Shown: piece after piece, positions 1-7,229 of the stretch
Numbering within the stretch: position 1 is the first letter of the stretch
Layout of the letters: every line of letters begins with the position of its first letter
From: Actinomycetota bacterium
GTDB taxonomy: Bacteria; Actinomycetota; Actinomycetes; Nanopelagicales; Nanopelagicaceae
Assembly (NCBI GenBank): GCA_026392775.1
Contig: JAPLBK010000133.1
Coordinates: forward strand, 1 to 10,373
Length of the DNA: 10,373 bases
Direction: 5' to 3'
Position numbers and translations under genes: made by a program
The notes under the pieces: generated by a model
Database searches by the model: none
Told to the model about the DNA's origin: nothing
Seen by the model: the letters and a program-made list of their open reading frames with translations, nothing else

Positions 1-417
1 TTTCTTGCCGTCCAAAATCACAATTATGAAGAAGTGTTAAAGGGTGTGTCCTCTACCAACCTCACCCATCGTTTTGCAGGTCCTAACTCACTGGGTGGCA
101 TCCGACATGACAAAGAAGCTATGAGTCGATGGTTCAAACGAGTAGGGACTGTGCTGCCAAATCTTAAGTTTGAGGTTACAAGTGTTTTAGTTCAAGGAGG
201 GCCATGGAACACAACAGTTATTGCCCGATGGGTAGCAACCTGCAATCTTGAAAATGGAGAACCTTACGTAAATCCTGGAATCCATGTAATCAAACTGCGC
301 TGGGGCAAGGCATATGACTTCGATGTTTATGAAGATACTTTTGCGGTTACAGCAGGGCTAGAGAAACAAGCAAAGTCGGGAATTGCTGAAGCTAGTGCTC
401 CCCAAATTGTGAGCTAA
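1..417 (+). CDS. SnoaL/NTF2-like protein, 5' end cut off by the window
   Basis: The frame is open from base 1, so the gene starts before the window; 138 residues are visible and the GTG at 34 is probably internal. The residues match the pattern of SnoaL-like (NTF2 fold) small proteins: an early acidic/aromatic helix, a 'GPNSLGG' turn, an alpha segment with 'AMSRWFKRV', then beta strands with 'GGPWNTTVIARW' and 'NPGIHVIKLRWGK', and a final 'VYEDT'. These proteins form a cone-shaped pocket and include hydroxylases, cyclases and many members of unknown role; the fold alone does not give a substrate. No signal peptide or membrane segment is visible in this part. The stop lies 5 bases before repeat A1, so this gene may be the last gene of the element that ends there. 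Family call is fairly sure, function unknown. Confidence 0.7.
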   Translation, partial: FLAVQNHNYEEVLKGVSSTNLTHRFAGPNSLGGIRHDKEAMSRWFKRVGTVLPNLKFEVTSVLVQGGPWNTTVIARWVATCNLENGEPYVNPGIHVIKLRWGKAYDFDVYEDTFAVTAGLEKQAKSGIAEASAPQIVS

Positions 418-422
418 TTCAA

Positions 423-453
423 ACTTTCCGGCTTATAGGGCGACTCTTCTTTA
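423..453 (+). repeat. Repeat A1: short copy of the rnpB 3' end (putative attachment site)
   Basis: These 31 bases are identical to 1853-1883. The part from 430 onward (GGCTTATAGGGCGACTC and the following TTCTTTA) also occurs at A3, where it forms the 3' end of an RNase P RNA fragment. The 7 bases before it (ACTTTCC) are shared with A2 but not with A3. Unlike A2 and A3, A1 is not followed by the terminator hairpin or by GTGGGCA repeats. I infer that it marks the distal end of one inserted element and the start of the protease cassette. Confidence 0.8.
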
Positions 454-454
454 T

Positions 455-476
455 ATTTACTCTGCGTTGAGTAAAT
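455..476. terminator. Hairpin between A1 and the protease gene, possible weak terminator
   Basis: A perfect 8-bp stem (ATTTACTC / GAGTAAAT) with a 6-base loop lies 4 bases past the protease stop codon. On the minus strand it is followed by ATAAAG rather than a T run, and on the plus strand by CTGTTATTT, so it is only a weak candidate for an intrinsic terminator. It could serve the protease transcript, or be part of the recombination junction. Confidence 0.35.
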
Positions 477-479
477 CTG

Positions 480-1817
480 TTATTTAGGTGGATGTAAGAC
501 CTGGCCAGGATTGAGCTTCCAAAGACCTTTGGTACAAGTCATTTTTGCACCCCATAATTTGGCAGTTGCTTTCAATTTAGGACAAGTTTTTCCAGGTGCG
601 GGACCTGGCGGAAAGGTAATGCCTTTATTAACTGGCTTGCTAACCCCTTTGTATGGTGGCTGAAGTTGCTCGAGGCTAAACGGCGATGGTGCGAATGTTA
701 AGAGGTCGCTTGAAAGTGATTTCGAAATTTCATTAGACCAAGAAATTTGCTGCACTATGAATGAAGCGACCTTTGGATAAAAATCAGAAAGGCTAATTCC
801 AATTGCCTTCTTAAAAGCGGTATTTCTTGCGGGTGTGCAATTTGGATTACCTTCGCTAGCTCCTCGCGGGCATTGAGGACCAACATTGCTAGCAAAATTC
901 TTAAATAAGTTATTAACGGCGTCAGATCCATAACTTCCGTACAAATACTGCATTGCAATGGCACCAAAGACATAAGTTTCAGTGCCGACATCACCAACTT
1001 TTCCAGTACTTGGATCGAGCGTAACTTCATTATCTTCAAACCACTTCACGAATTCTGTGGCACTCCAACTAAGCATTTCGGGATGATTAGAATTTTTAGC
1101 CACAGTCTGTATCAATCCAGCCCAATAACTCGCAAATGCCAGATTGCTATTGCGCGTACCGATGTTGCCCCCAATGTAATCTGCTTGGCCTTCTACCATC
1201 CAACTGTAAAGGGGAGAGAAATCTTGGTGCATAATCTTTCGTTGAACAAGATGTGTGAATTCATGACTGGTTAATGCGCTCCATGCACTATTTCCGGGTT
1301 GCATGTCATTTGGGCTGTACACCATAAAGACGCCATCACCATTCTTGTCGTGCTCCGGTGCGCCTCCACCCATGAAGAGCGGATCTTGCTTGGCCTGATT
1401 GGCCTTATTCTTAATCCAGTTTCCATAATTACCTTGCTCAGTTAGCGTCGGTTCCAAATTGTCAATAAAATATTGAAAATCGCTTGTAGGTGCCATATAG
1501 ATTTGCACTTTTTCTTCTATTGGGCGCAAATTCGCAAAGTAATCTGAAGAAAATTGTGAGTCAATCTCAATTTGACGAGTGAGAGTTTCATTCAGGAGCG
1601 GATCGACATGGAAAACAAGATTAGAGGTTTTAGTTGTCATTTTAGAAACTTGAGCTAAAAAATCTTGCCTAGCAGAAATCGCAATCGAATCTCTTAATAC
1701 CTCTTTATCAGCCGATGTGAGTGGCTCGGCATATCCTGGAGTTACAGAAGTTGTTAGTGTGAGGAGAAGAATTGGAAAAAAATATCTTTTAGATCCTGGA
1801 GCGGTCAATTTCTTCAT
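480..1817 (-). CDS. Secreted gluzincin-type zinc metalloprotease (HEFTH)
   Basis: This 445-residue protein starts with a basic 'MKK', a hydrophobic stretch at about 12-24 and a plausible signal-peptidase site after 'GYA' (28-30), so it should be exported. The zinc motif HEFTH is at 185-189. The likely third ligand is Glu209 in 'WMVEGQADYIGG', 20 residues on, which is the gluzincin arrangement; Glu186 would be the catalytic base. Two cysteine pairs are possible, C316/C327 and C412/C428. The C-terminal 'GKTCPKLKATAKLW' followed by 'MTCTKGLWK' resembles a short Cys..Cys tail that I associate with exported actinobacterial proteins. The ATG at 1817 has GGG about 11 bases upstream, a distant Shine-Dalgarno. 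The gene stands alone, opposite in strand to the repeats, between A1 and A2. Substrate unknown; a wall or surface-protein role is a guess. A catalytically dead relative is unlikely because all three ligands are present. Confidence 0.8.
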   Translation of the reverse strand: MKKLTAPGSKRYFFPILLLTLTTSVTPGYAEPLTSADKEVLRDSIAISARQDFLAQVSKMTTKTSNLVFHVDPLLNETLTRQIEIDSQFSSDYFANLRPIEEKVQIYMAPTSDFQYFIDNLEPTLTEQGNYGNWIKNKANQAKQDPLFMGGGAPEHDKNGDGVFMVYSPNDMQPGNSAWSALTSHEFTHLVQRKIMHQDFSPLYSWMVEGQADYIGGNIGTRNSNLAFASYWAGLIQTVAKNSNHPEMLSWSATEFVKWFEDNEVTLDPSTGKVGDVGTETYVFGAIAMQYLYGSYGSDAVNNLFKNFASNVGPQCPRGASEGNPNCTPARNTAFKKAIGISLSDFYPKVASFIVQQISWSNEISKSLSSDLLTFAPSPFSLEQLQPPYKGVSKPVNKGITFPPGPAPGKTCPKLKATAKLWGAKMTCTKGLWKLNPGQVLHPPK

Positions 1818-1894
1818 AACAGATTTAACCCTTTTAAGTCTAATAAAACAAGACTTTCCGGCTTATAGGGCGACTCTTCTTTAAATTAGCGATT

Positions 1895-1933
1895 AGTGGC
1901 CATTTCCCGTGCGGAGATGGTCACTTTTCTTTT
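1895..1933 (+). terminator. Intrinsic terminator hairpin inside A2
   Basis: The stem AGTGGCCAT (1895-1903) pairs with ATGGTCACT (1917-1925) with one G-U pair and can extend inward to about 13 bp around a CGTGC loop. It is followed by TTTTCTTTT. It is the same hairpin as at A3, where it sits directly behind the RNase P RNA fragment, so it is probably the rnpB terminator carried along with the repeat. Confidence 0.8.
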
Positions 1934-1973
1934 ACAACTCTCTGCACAACCTAACAAGAATTTATAAATTTAT

Positions 1974-2012
1974 GTGGGCAAAAATGTGGGCATGTGGGCA
2001 AAAACGTGGGCA
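1974..2012 (+). repeat. Four GTGGGCA direct repeats, possible recombinase arm-type sites
   Basis: GTGGGCA occurs at 1974-1980, 1986-1992, 1994-2000 and 2006-2012, giving start-to-start steps of 12, 8 and 12 bases, i.e. two pairs. The same motifs recur at A3. Short directly repeated heptamers beside a crossover core fit arm-type sites of a tyrosine recombinase. No integrase gene is present in the window, so the binding protein is inferred. Confidence 0.5.
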
Positions 2013-2088
2013 TGATTTAGTCACCCAATTCAATCTAACCTCTAGGTCCAACATGCTCGCCAACTCAGGGTAAAGCTTTCGACTGTGA

Positions 2089-2781
2089 CTATTCAGTTTC
2101 ATTGTTCAAGTTGGATCACTCGGTGCAATTGCTTGCGGTGTTTTAGGAGCGCTCCTAGCTACTACTCTTACATTTAAATTGGCATCCCTGCGTTCTGGTT
2201 TATCGTCATTTGCATTAATAATTGTCGGCATTGCAGTAACGGCTATTTTAAGCGCCGTCGTCGGTATTTCTACGACTATGGTTACGCGCGCCGATGCACG
2301 CTCAATTTCATTTTGGAACTTCGGCTCCTTGTCTTTAATCACGCAGAACAATTTACTCGGAATATTTATTACTGCAGTTTTTGGTATCGGACTTGCATTC
2401 AAGATTGCGCCATCACTTGATCGCTTATCTCTTGGTGATGCAACTGCATTTCACCTTGGTGTAAATGTTGCACGCACTCGTCGTTTGGCACTTGTAGCCC
2501 TTTCCATTGCGGCAGGTGGTTCGGTCAGCACGGTTGGAACTATTGCATTTCTGGGTTTAGCAGCACCACATATCGCCCGTTTTATTTATGGACCAGCACA
2601 TAGATTCTTAGTGGTGCAAAGTGCGCTAATCGGTGCCTTAATTTTGCTATTAGCAGATACCACAGCCCGTTCGATTGCTCAGCCCAATGAACTACCAATT
2701 GGTTTAGTTACCTCACTTATTGGGGCACCAATTCTCATAGCACTTGTATCTTTACGAAATACAACATGGAGAACGCAATGA
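2089..2781 (+). pseudogene. FecCD-family iron-siderophore/B12 ABC permease, 5' part missing
   Basis: The frame is open only after a TGA at 2086-2088 and has no good start; homology-like sequence begins at about 2098 ('FIVQVGSLGAIACGVLGALL'). What remains matches the C-terminal two thirds of a FecCD permease: the small-residue helix 'LIIVGIAVTAILSAVVG', the pre-coupling segment 'LGDATAFHLGVNVARTRR', the 'GTIAFLGLAAPHIAR' motif and the final 'ELPIGLVTSLIGAPILI'. Complete members are about 330-350 residues with roughly ten membrane helices; here about the first 110 residues are absent. The lost part would hold the first helices, so transport is unlikely unless an upstream start I cannot see is used. 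The loss lies within about 90 bases of the end of A2, consistent with deletion or recombination at the repeat. It overlaps the ATPase by 4 bases (ATGA), the remains of a normal import operon. Confidence 0.75.
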
Positions 2782-3368
2782 TTTCTATCAAAGAGATAAC
2801 GATTGAAATCGCAGGGCGCGAGATTATTTCTGATTACTCTAAACAGATTCATTCAGGTTCAATTACCGTGATAGTTGGCCCTAATGGCAGTGGAAAGTCA
2901 ACGCTGTTGGCCGCCATAGCTGGAGATATTATTCCGAGCAAGGGAACAATTACTATCGATGATATTCATCCAAGTCTGACTTCTGCGATGAAGTTATCCA
3001 CTATTCGTGCGATGGCGGTGCAAAATCAGTTTTATTCTCTTGGCTTTACTGTGCGACAAATAATAGAAATGGCTGGCGATGCTGGAAAGGTTATCTATGC
3101 TCTAGATCTAAATAAGATTGCAGATCGACAAGTCACAACTCTCTCAGTTGGAGAATTACAACGCGTTGCAATTGCCCAAGCAATTGCACAAAATACTCCG
3201 GTATTGCTATTAGATGAACCTTTGGCTGCACAAGATATAAATAGCCGTGAACGCATAATTAAATTACTTCAAAATTTGGCTAAAACCGGAGTGACTATTG
3301 TTGTTATTGCACACGAGGCTGAGAAAGATTTAGTTTGGGCCAATATAGTATTAAGAATTTCTTTATAA
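2778..3368 (+). CDS. ABC transporter ATPase (iron-siderophore type), short at the 3' end
   Basis: The 196-residue ATP-binding subunit shows Walker A GPNGSGKST (34-42), a Q-loop around 82-84, the signature LSVGELQ (122-128, usually LSGGE/Q), Walker B VLLLDEP (142-148), a D-loop and the H-loop His179. I chose the ATG at 2778 because it overlaps the permease stop as ATGA and has GGAG at 2768-2771 six bases upstream; the in-frame ATG at 2766 has no such site. FecE/HmuV relatives are about 250-270 residues. This protein has a compact helical domain and ends only about 17 residues after the H-loop, so the usual C-terminal tail is gone. That may be streamlining or truncation near 3368. The partner permease is itself broken and no binding protein is present, so this is probably a relic of an iron or cobalamin importer. 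Confidence 0.8.
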   Translation: MISIKEITIEIAGREIISDYSKQIHSGSITVIVGPNGSGKSTLLAAIAGDIIPSKGTITIDDIHPSLTSAMKLSTIRAMAVQNQFYSLGFTVRQIIEMAGDAGKVIYALDLNKIADRQVTTLSVGELQRVAIAQAIAQNTPVLLLDEPLAAQDINSRERIIKLLQNLAKTGVTIVVIAHEAEKDLVWANIVLRISL

Positions 3369-3540
3369 CAATTCCCTTTCCTTCAACTTCATCTTCATAA
3401 TCCTCGCCAGCCAAATCCCACCACTCACTTAAAGTCTCAAAGACCTCGTCTAAATCAGCACCTTCTTCATATCTATCTAATTTGAAGGAGACCTCATAAC
3501 TGTGTTTGGAGTAGTAAGTAAAATTCTGCGAACCAATCAC
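3304..3540 (-). CDS. Small acidic hypothetical ORF, doubtful
   Basis: The frame encodes 78 residues from a GTG at 3540. The region 'SFKLDRYEEGADLDEVFETL' through 'GEDYEDEVEGKGI' is strongly acidic and looks like real protein rather than an antisense shadow. The frame also stays open for 13 more codons upstream of the GTG without a better start, ending '..VSGWDRA', which hints that the gene is a fragment with its 5' part lost. Its last 22 codons are antisense to the end of the ATPase gene, so its true C-terminus may also have been replaced. I recognise no family. It may be a gene remnant left by recombination, or not a gene. Confidence 0.35.
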   Translation of the reverse strand: MIGSQNFTYYSKHSYEVSFKLDRYEEGADLDEVFETLSEWWDLAGEDYEDEVEGKGIVIKKFLILYWPKLNLSQPRVQ

Positions 3541-3669
3541 TGCCCTATCCCAACCAGAAACTATTGCTATTGCAAACTCTCACCAAAATTTAAGGCACAG
3601 ATTCAGAGTATTTGTAAATAGCAAGTGTTTATTCTGGCTTGATTACCTCACGCCGTATAGATTCTGAAC
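3541..3669. other. Intergenic region upstream of the plus-strand glycosyltransferase
   Basis: Apart from the upstream open extension of the small minus-strand ORF (to about 3579), I see no gene here. The right end holds the probable promoter of the glycosyltransferase gene. Confidence 0.5.
3656..3663 (+). promoter_or_regulatory. -10 element of a likely leaderless promoter for the glycosyltransferase
   Basis: TATAGATT contains TAGATT, a TANNNT-type -10, ending 6 bases before the ATG at 3670. That spacing would put the transcription start at or next to the A of the ATG. There is no Shine-Dalgarno in front of this ATG or of the next in-frame ATG at 3691, as expected for a leaderless mRNA, which is common in Actinobacteria. 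No convincing -35 is visible. Confidence 0.45.
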
Positions 3670-4956
3670 ATGAAAACCTCACCACGTACGATGCATATCG
3701 TGCTCAATGGTGTTACCGAAGATTCACGCGTTCTAAAATGTGCTTGGTCGTTAGCAAACGCTGGTTGGGATGTTTTGGTATGCGGTGCAAGGCCCAGCCA
3801 CACTGATGATCAATTAAAAATTGGCTATGCAATTATCGATCGGGTTCACTTAAAAATTGTTATTGAGCAAAGTTTTTTTGCACTTATTTTAAGAGCGCTG
3901 CGATATTACAAACGCAATTTTCAAGCCAAGTTTATACCCGCCATCCCTCCAGTTATTCCTAACTTAGTACGCGCCCGAACAACACTTAAACCCATTGCTT
4001 TAGAGTTTAAGCCCGATGTCATTCATGCCCATGATTACACTGCACTTCCCATTGCTGGTGCTTTAGTTGAATATCTAGCCACTCAGGGTCATACCGCCAA
4101 GTTAATTTATGATGCCCATGAATACGTGCCTGGAGTTTCGCATTTAACTGCGCCATTAAAGAAGGTTTATATCCGCGAAGAAAGGCGTTATAGCCAGATG
4201 GCGGCAACAGTTTTATCCGTTAGCGAAGGCATGTCAGATCTTTTAATTCCACATTTGGAACTTACACAGCGACCTGAATTAGTAGCTAACGATCCATTGT
4301 TTGAGGGCCAACAACCAAGCAAGCGTGATTTGCGCACCGATTGCAATGTTCTTGTGACAACTCCATTACTTGTTTATTCAGGTGGCGTTGCTCCACAACG
4401 CGGTTTAGTTACAGTTCTAGATGCCCTTTTACAGTTGCCAGGAGTTCATTTAGCGCTCATTGCTAACCCCAAGAGCCAAACGGTTTTGGATCTTCAAGCT
4501 CGGTATTCACAGTTGTGGGATCGGTTCCATGTTTTGCCTTACGTACCAAACTCAGAGTTGGTCTCTTATCTTTCAACTGGAGATATCGGCCTTATTCCAA
4601 TCCATCACAAACTTAATCATGAGATCTCACTAATCACGAAGTTTGGCGAATACATGCAGGCTCGGCTACCTATTGTTGTTAGCGATGTGCGCACTATGGC
4701 CGCTGAAGTTAAGCGCTTAGGCAATGGCGAAGTTTTTATCGCCGAAGATGTAAATGATTTTGTCGCTGCGGTAAAGAATGTTTTAGCTGATAAAGACAAG
4801 TATCAAAGTGTGTATACCAAGAAAGTTTTACGTGAACGCAGCTGGGAACTTCAAGCCAAGAATTTAGTAAAGATTTATAACAAGATTGCTGATGCGAAAC
4901 CAACTGCACGCACGCATATGCCTCTCACTATTATTACTGCGCTGGCGCCCCAATAA
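3670..4956 (+). CDS. GT-B glycosyltransferase, GT4-like
   Basis: This 428-residue protein should move a sugar from a nucleotide donor to a growing surface glycan at the cytoplasmic membrane face. The N-terminal Rossmann half has 'MHIVLNGVTEDSRVLKCAWS' (8-27), 'DVIHAHDYTALP' (116-127) and 'LIYDAHEYVPG' (145-155). The C-terminal donor half begins around 'LLVYSGGVAPQRGL' (233-246) and carries 'ITKFGEYMQARLPIVVSDV' (322-340), the usual donor-binding helix and loop of GT4-like enzymes. Length fits the family and no membrane helix is obvious. The ATG at 3670 suits a leaderless start; the ATG at 3691 is the alternative and would remove 7 residues of little character. Its 3' end overlaps the convergent dehydrogenase gene by 23 bp. 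The donor sugar is not readable, but the neighbouring pathway suggests assembly of the same glycan. Confidence 0.85.
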   Translation: MKTSPRTMHIVLNGVTEDSRVLKCAWSLANAGWDVLVCGARPSHTDDQLKIGYAIIDRVHLKIVIEQSFFALILRALRYYKRNFQAKFIPAIPPVIPNLVRARTTLKPIALEFKPDVIHAHDYTALPIAGALVEYLATQGHTAKLIYDAHEYVPGVSHLTAPLKKVYIREERRYSQMAATVLSVSEGMSDLLIPHLELTQRPELVANDPLFEGQQPSKRDLRTDCNVLVTTPLLVYSGGVAPQRGLVTVLDALLQLPGVHLALIANPKSQTVLDLQARYSQLWDRFHVLPYVPNSELVSYLSTGDIGLIPIHHKLNHEISLITKFGEYMQARLPIVVSDVRTMAAEVKRLGNGEVFIAEDVNDFVAAVKNVLADKDKYQSVYTKKVLRERSWELQAKNLVKIYNKIADAKPTARTHMPLTIITALAPQ

Positions 4957-6229
4957 CTCTAAAGTCAACACCTGGGAATTGCTTTGAATTCATAGTTCGA
5001 CGACCATCGATCACCGCTTTAACTCCAGGAAATGACGCAGAAGTAAGCTTTTTATACTCAGCATGATCGGCTTGAAGAATTACTCCATCAACTCCAACGC
5101 CCATTGCATAAGGTGTGAAATCAAGGTGTGAAATCTCTTCATCGGTGTACATAGGATCATGAACTAGAACCTGAGCACCGGCAGCTTTTAAGGCAGTTAC
5201 AGTCGGGAAAACTCCAGAGAACGCGCTTTCTTTGACTCCACCGCGATAAGAAATTCCAAGGACTGCAACTTTTTTATCTTTCAATGAACCTAAAGCACCA
5301 GCTAACAAGCCTACGGCGTGCGCCGGCATTGCCGCATTTGCTTCACGTGCCGCACGAACCACCGTTGCTTCTGGGTGATTCCATAAATAAAATTGTGAAT
5401 AAATTGGAATGCAGTGCCCACCAACAGCGATACCGGGTTGATGGATATGACTAAATGGTTGTGAGTTCGAAGCCGCAATTACTTTAGCGATATCGATGTT
5501 GGCAGTTTCGGCAAATTTTGCGAATTGATTTGCTAAACCAATATTGACGTCACGGTACGTAGTTTCAGCCAGTTTAGCCATCTCGCTAGCTTCAGCCGAT
5601 CCCATATTCCACACGCCATTTTGCTCGCTTAAATCTGGGCGATCATCAAAATCAAGTACTGCTTTGTAAAATTCGATTCCCGCTCGAGCGCTACCCGCAT
5701 TGATGCCGCCAACCAGTTTTGGATATTTACGAAGATCGGCAAATACTCGGCCCGTCAAAACACGCTCAGGTGAGAAAACTAAATGAAAATCAATTCCGGC
5801 TTTTAGTCCCGAGATTTTTTCTAGCATTGGCGCAAAGCGTGTACGCGTTGCTCCAATGGGTAAAGTAGTCTCGTATGAAACCAATGTGCCAGGCTTTAAA
5901 CCTTCGGCAATATCTATCGTTGCTGCATCCATCCAACCGAAATCAGGAATACCTTCGTTATCAACAAAGAGTGGCACTACAACTACAACAGCCTCGCACT
6001 GAGCAACAGCAGTTTTGGTATCAGTAGTTGCAACTAAATGACCCGATGCAACAGTTTTCTTCAGATATTCATCAAGGTGGGCTTCACCTGGAAATGGTTC
6101 GGTTCCAGCATTAATTAAATCAACAGCTTTTTGATTTACATCGCAGCCAATAACGTGATGACCTTTGTTAGCAAATTGCACAGCCAAAGGCAGACCAATT
6201 TTTCCTAAAGCTACAACGGCGATCTTCAT
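4934..6229 (-). CDS. wbpA: UDP-N-acetylglucosamine 6-dehydrogenase-type nucleotide-sugar dehydrogenase
   Basis: The protein (431 residues) belongs to the UDP-glucose/GDP-mannose dehydrogenase family, which oxidises C6 of a nucleotide sugar to a uronic acid using two NAD+. The N-terminal NAD site reads 'ALGKIGLPLA' (7-16), with Ala7 where the family nearly always has Gly. 'FSPERVLTG' (152-160), 'EMAKLAETTYRDVNIGLAN' (216-234) with Lys219, and 'GGHCIPIYSQF' (270-280) with the catalytic Cys273 are all in place; Thr223 replaces the usual Asn of 'AENTYRD'. A C-terminal domain starts near 'KVAVLGISYRGGVKESAFS' (320-338). It is the last gene of the operon and overlaps the oxidoreductase gene by 4 bases (ATGA). 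Company with oxidase, aminotransferase and acetyltransferase genes points to UDP-GlcNAc as substrate; a WecC-like UDP-ManNAc dehydrogenase is the main alternative. Confidence 0.8.
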   Translation of the reverse strand: MKIAVVALGKIGLPLAVQFANKGHHVIGCDVNQKAVDLINAGTEPFPGEAHLDEYLKKTVASGHLVATTDTKTAVAQCEAVVVVVPLFVDNEGIPDFGWMDAATIDIAEGLKPGTLVSYETTLPIGATRTRFAPMLEKISGLKAGIDFHLVFSPERVLTGRVFADLRKYPKLVGGINAGSARAGIEFYKAVLDFDDRPDLSEQNGVWNMGSAEASEMAKLAETTYRDVNIGLANQFAKFAETANIDIAKVIAASNSQPFSHIHQPGIAVGGHCIPIYSQFYLWNHPEATVVRAAREANAAMPAHAVGLLAGALGSLKDKKVAVLGISYRGGVKESAFSGVFPTVTALKAAGAQVLVHDPMYTDEEISHLDFTPYAMGVGVDGVILQADHAEYKKLTSASFPGVKAVIDGRRTMNSKQFPGVDFRVIGAPAQ

Positions 6230-7227
6230 AGCGTGACAACCTTTTTAGTCGCTGCACTTTCAAGGATTGCACCGGCAACGGCTACCGTTGCTAGGCCTTG
6301 TTCCATTGTCACAATTCGCTCGTTAGCGCCAGGTAAACCAAGTACTGCATCGCGGAAAGCTTCGTGTTCAACGCGAAGTGGTTCGGGTTTAGCAAATGCG
6401 TAACGAATAACATCACCTTCGCTAACGCCACGAAAAGCTGCAACTGAATCCCATTCAGTATTAACGGAGGCATTTGCATAGAAAGTTAAATCTGCAGTTA
6501 ACGTATCGGCAACTAGCGTGCCACGTTGGCCAGTGACAATTGTTAAGCGCTCTTTAAATGGCGTTAACCAGTTAACTAGATGGTTAGTGATAATTCCATT
6601 AGCTAATTGCCCAACAACGGCGACCATATCTTCATGCAGACGACCTGATTTGTGGGCAGTTTGTGCCGAAACGCTGACAAAAGCTGAGCGTGCTACCCAA
6701 GCCGTTGAATCAATATCGTGCGTTGCTAAATCTTTGACGACACCTACATCGGCGATACGCGCTGGAAATGGTCCTTGGCGACGTGTAGTTATTTGATACA
6801 CCGCACCTAATTCGCCGGCATCTAAACGCGCACGTAACTGTTGCAACGCTGGGTTATACCGTTCGATGTGGCCAACGGCGCCGACTAAAGCTTTATCGCG
6901 AAAAGCTTCATAAATCTTTTGTGCCGCTGGTGTATCAACGGCTAATGGCTTTTCAACTAGTGCATGCACACCAGCTGCAGCAAGTTCCAAAGCAAGTTCT
7001 TCGTGGAAAGCTGTAGGGGCTGCAACCATTGCATAATCAATGCCTTCGGCAATTAAGTCTTTAACGGATGAAAATAATTTGCGTCCACTAGCAACGCCAT
7101 TTGAATCACCCATGGGATCTGACACTGCAACAAGTTCAACGCCATCAAGTGAGCCCAAGATACGGGCGTGGTGACGCCCCATCATTCCTAGACCTACAAG
7201 GCCGGCGCGAAGTTTTTTATCAGCCAT
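6226..7227 (-). CDS. wbpB: Gfo/Idh/MocA oxidoreductase, WbpB/WlbA-type UDP-GlcNAcA 3-dehydrogenase
   Basis: This 333-residue NAD-dependent enzyme has the Rossmann motif 'GLVGLGMMGRHH' (9-20), the family 'EKPLAV' (92-97) with the conserved Lys93, 'GHIERYNPA' (119-127), and 'VKDLATHDIDS' (164-174), whose Asp and His fit the active site of the WlbA/WbpB branch. Known members oxidise the C3 hydroxyl of UDP-GlcNAc uronic acid and recycle NADH with 2-oxoglutarate. The product is the substrate of the transaminase encoded just upstream. The ATG at 7227 begins 2 bases after the aminotransferase stop and has no clear ribosome site of its own, so translation is probably coupled. Another sugar oxidoreductase role is possible, but the four-gene context fits WbpB well. 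Confidence 0.8.
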   Translation of the reverse strand: MADKKLRAGLVGLGMMGRHHARILGSLDGVELVAVSDPMGDSNGVASGRKLFSSVKDLIAEGIDYAMVAAPTAFHEELALELAAAGVHALVEKPLAVDTPAAQKIYEAFRDKALVGAVGHIERYNPALQQLRARLDAGELGAVYQITTRRQGPFPARIADVGVVKDLATHDIDSTAWVARSAFVSVSAQTAHKSGRLHEDMVAVVGQLANGIITNHLVNWLTPFKERLTIVTGQRGTLVADTLTADLTFYANASVNTEWDSVAAFRGVSEGDVIRYAFAKPEPLRVEHEAFRDAVLGLPGANERIVTMEQGLATVAVAGAILESAATKKVVTL

Positions 7228-7229
7228 GA

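Larger units (their letters stand above)
1853..2012 (+). repeat. Repeat A2: rnpB 3' end, terminator and GTGGGCA cluster (putative attachment site)
   Basis: Bases 1853-1883 are identical to A1, and 1860-2000 align without gaps to 10233-10373 at A3 with about seven mismatches. The copy holds, in order, the last bases of RNase P RNA, a terminator hairpin and four GTGGGCA repeats. No rnpB sequence is visible upstream of 1853. A2 therefore combines the ACTTTCC left flank seen at A1 with the right arm seen at A3, as expected of a junction between two tandem elements. It lies upstream of the protease gene and of the FecCD remnant, so its terminator ends no complete gene here. Confidence 0.85.

Noticed and set aside
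423..453. Repeat core as the 3' end of a tRNA gene
   Set aside because: No T-loop (GTTCGAAT-type) sequence or acceptor pairing is present at any of the three copies, while the longer context at A3 matches RNase P RNA.
755..1039. Second minus-strand frame of 94 codons inside the protease gene
   Set aside because: It is a shifted frame of the protease, which reads through without interruption with a signal peptide and zinc motif.
1974..2012. GTGGGCA repeats as a CRISPR array
   Set aside because: The units are only 7 bases with 1- to 5-base gaps, there are no spacers of usable length and no cas genes.
2106..2402. Minus-strand open frame of 98 codons
   Set aside because: It is antisense to the FecCD permease remnant, whose plus-strand frame has recognisable family motifs.
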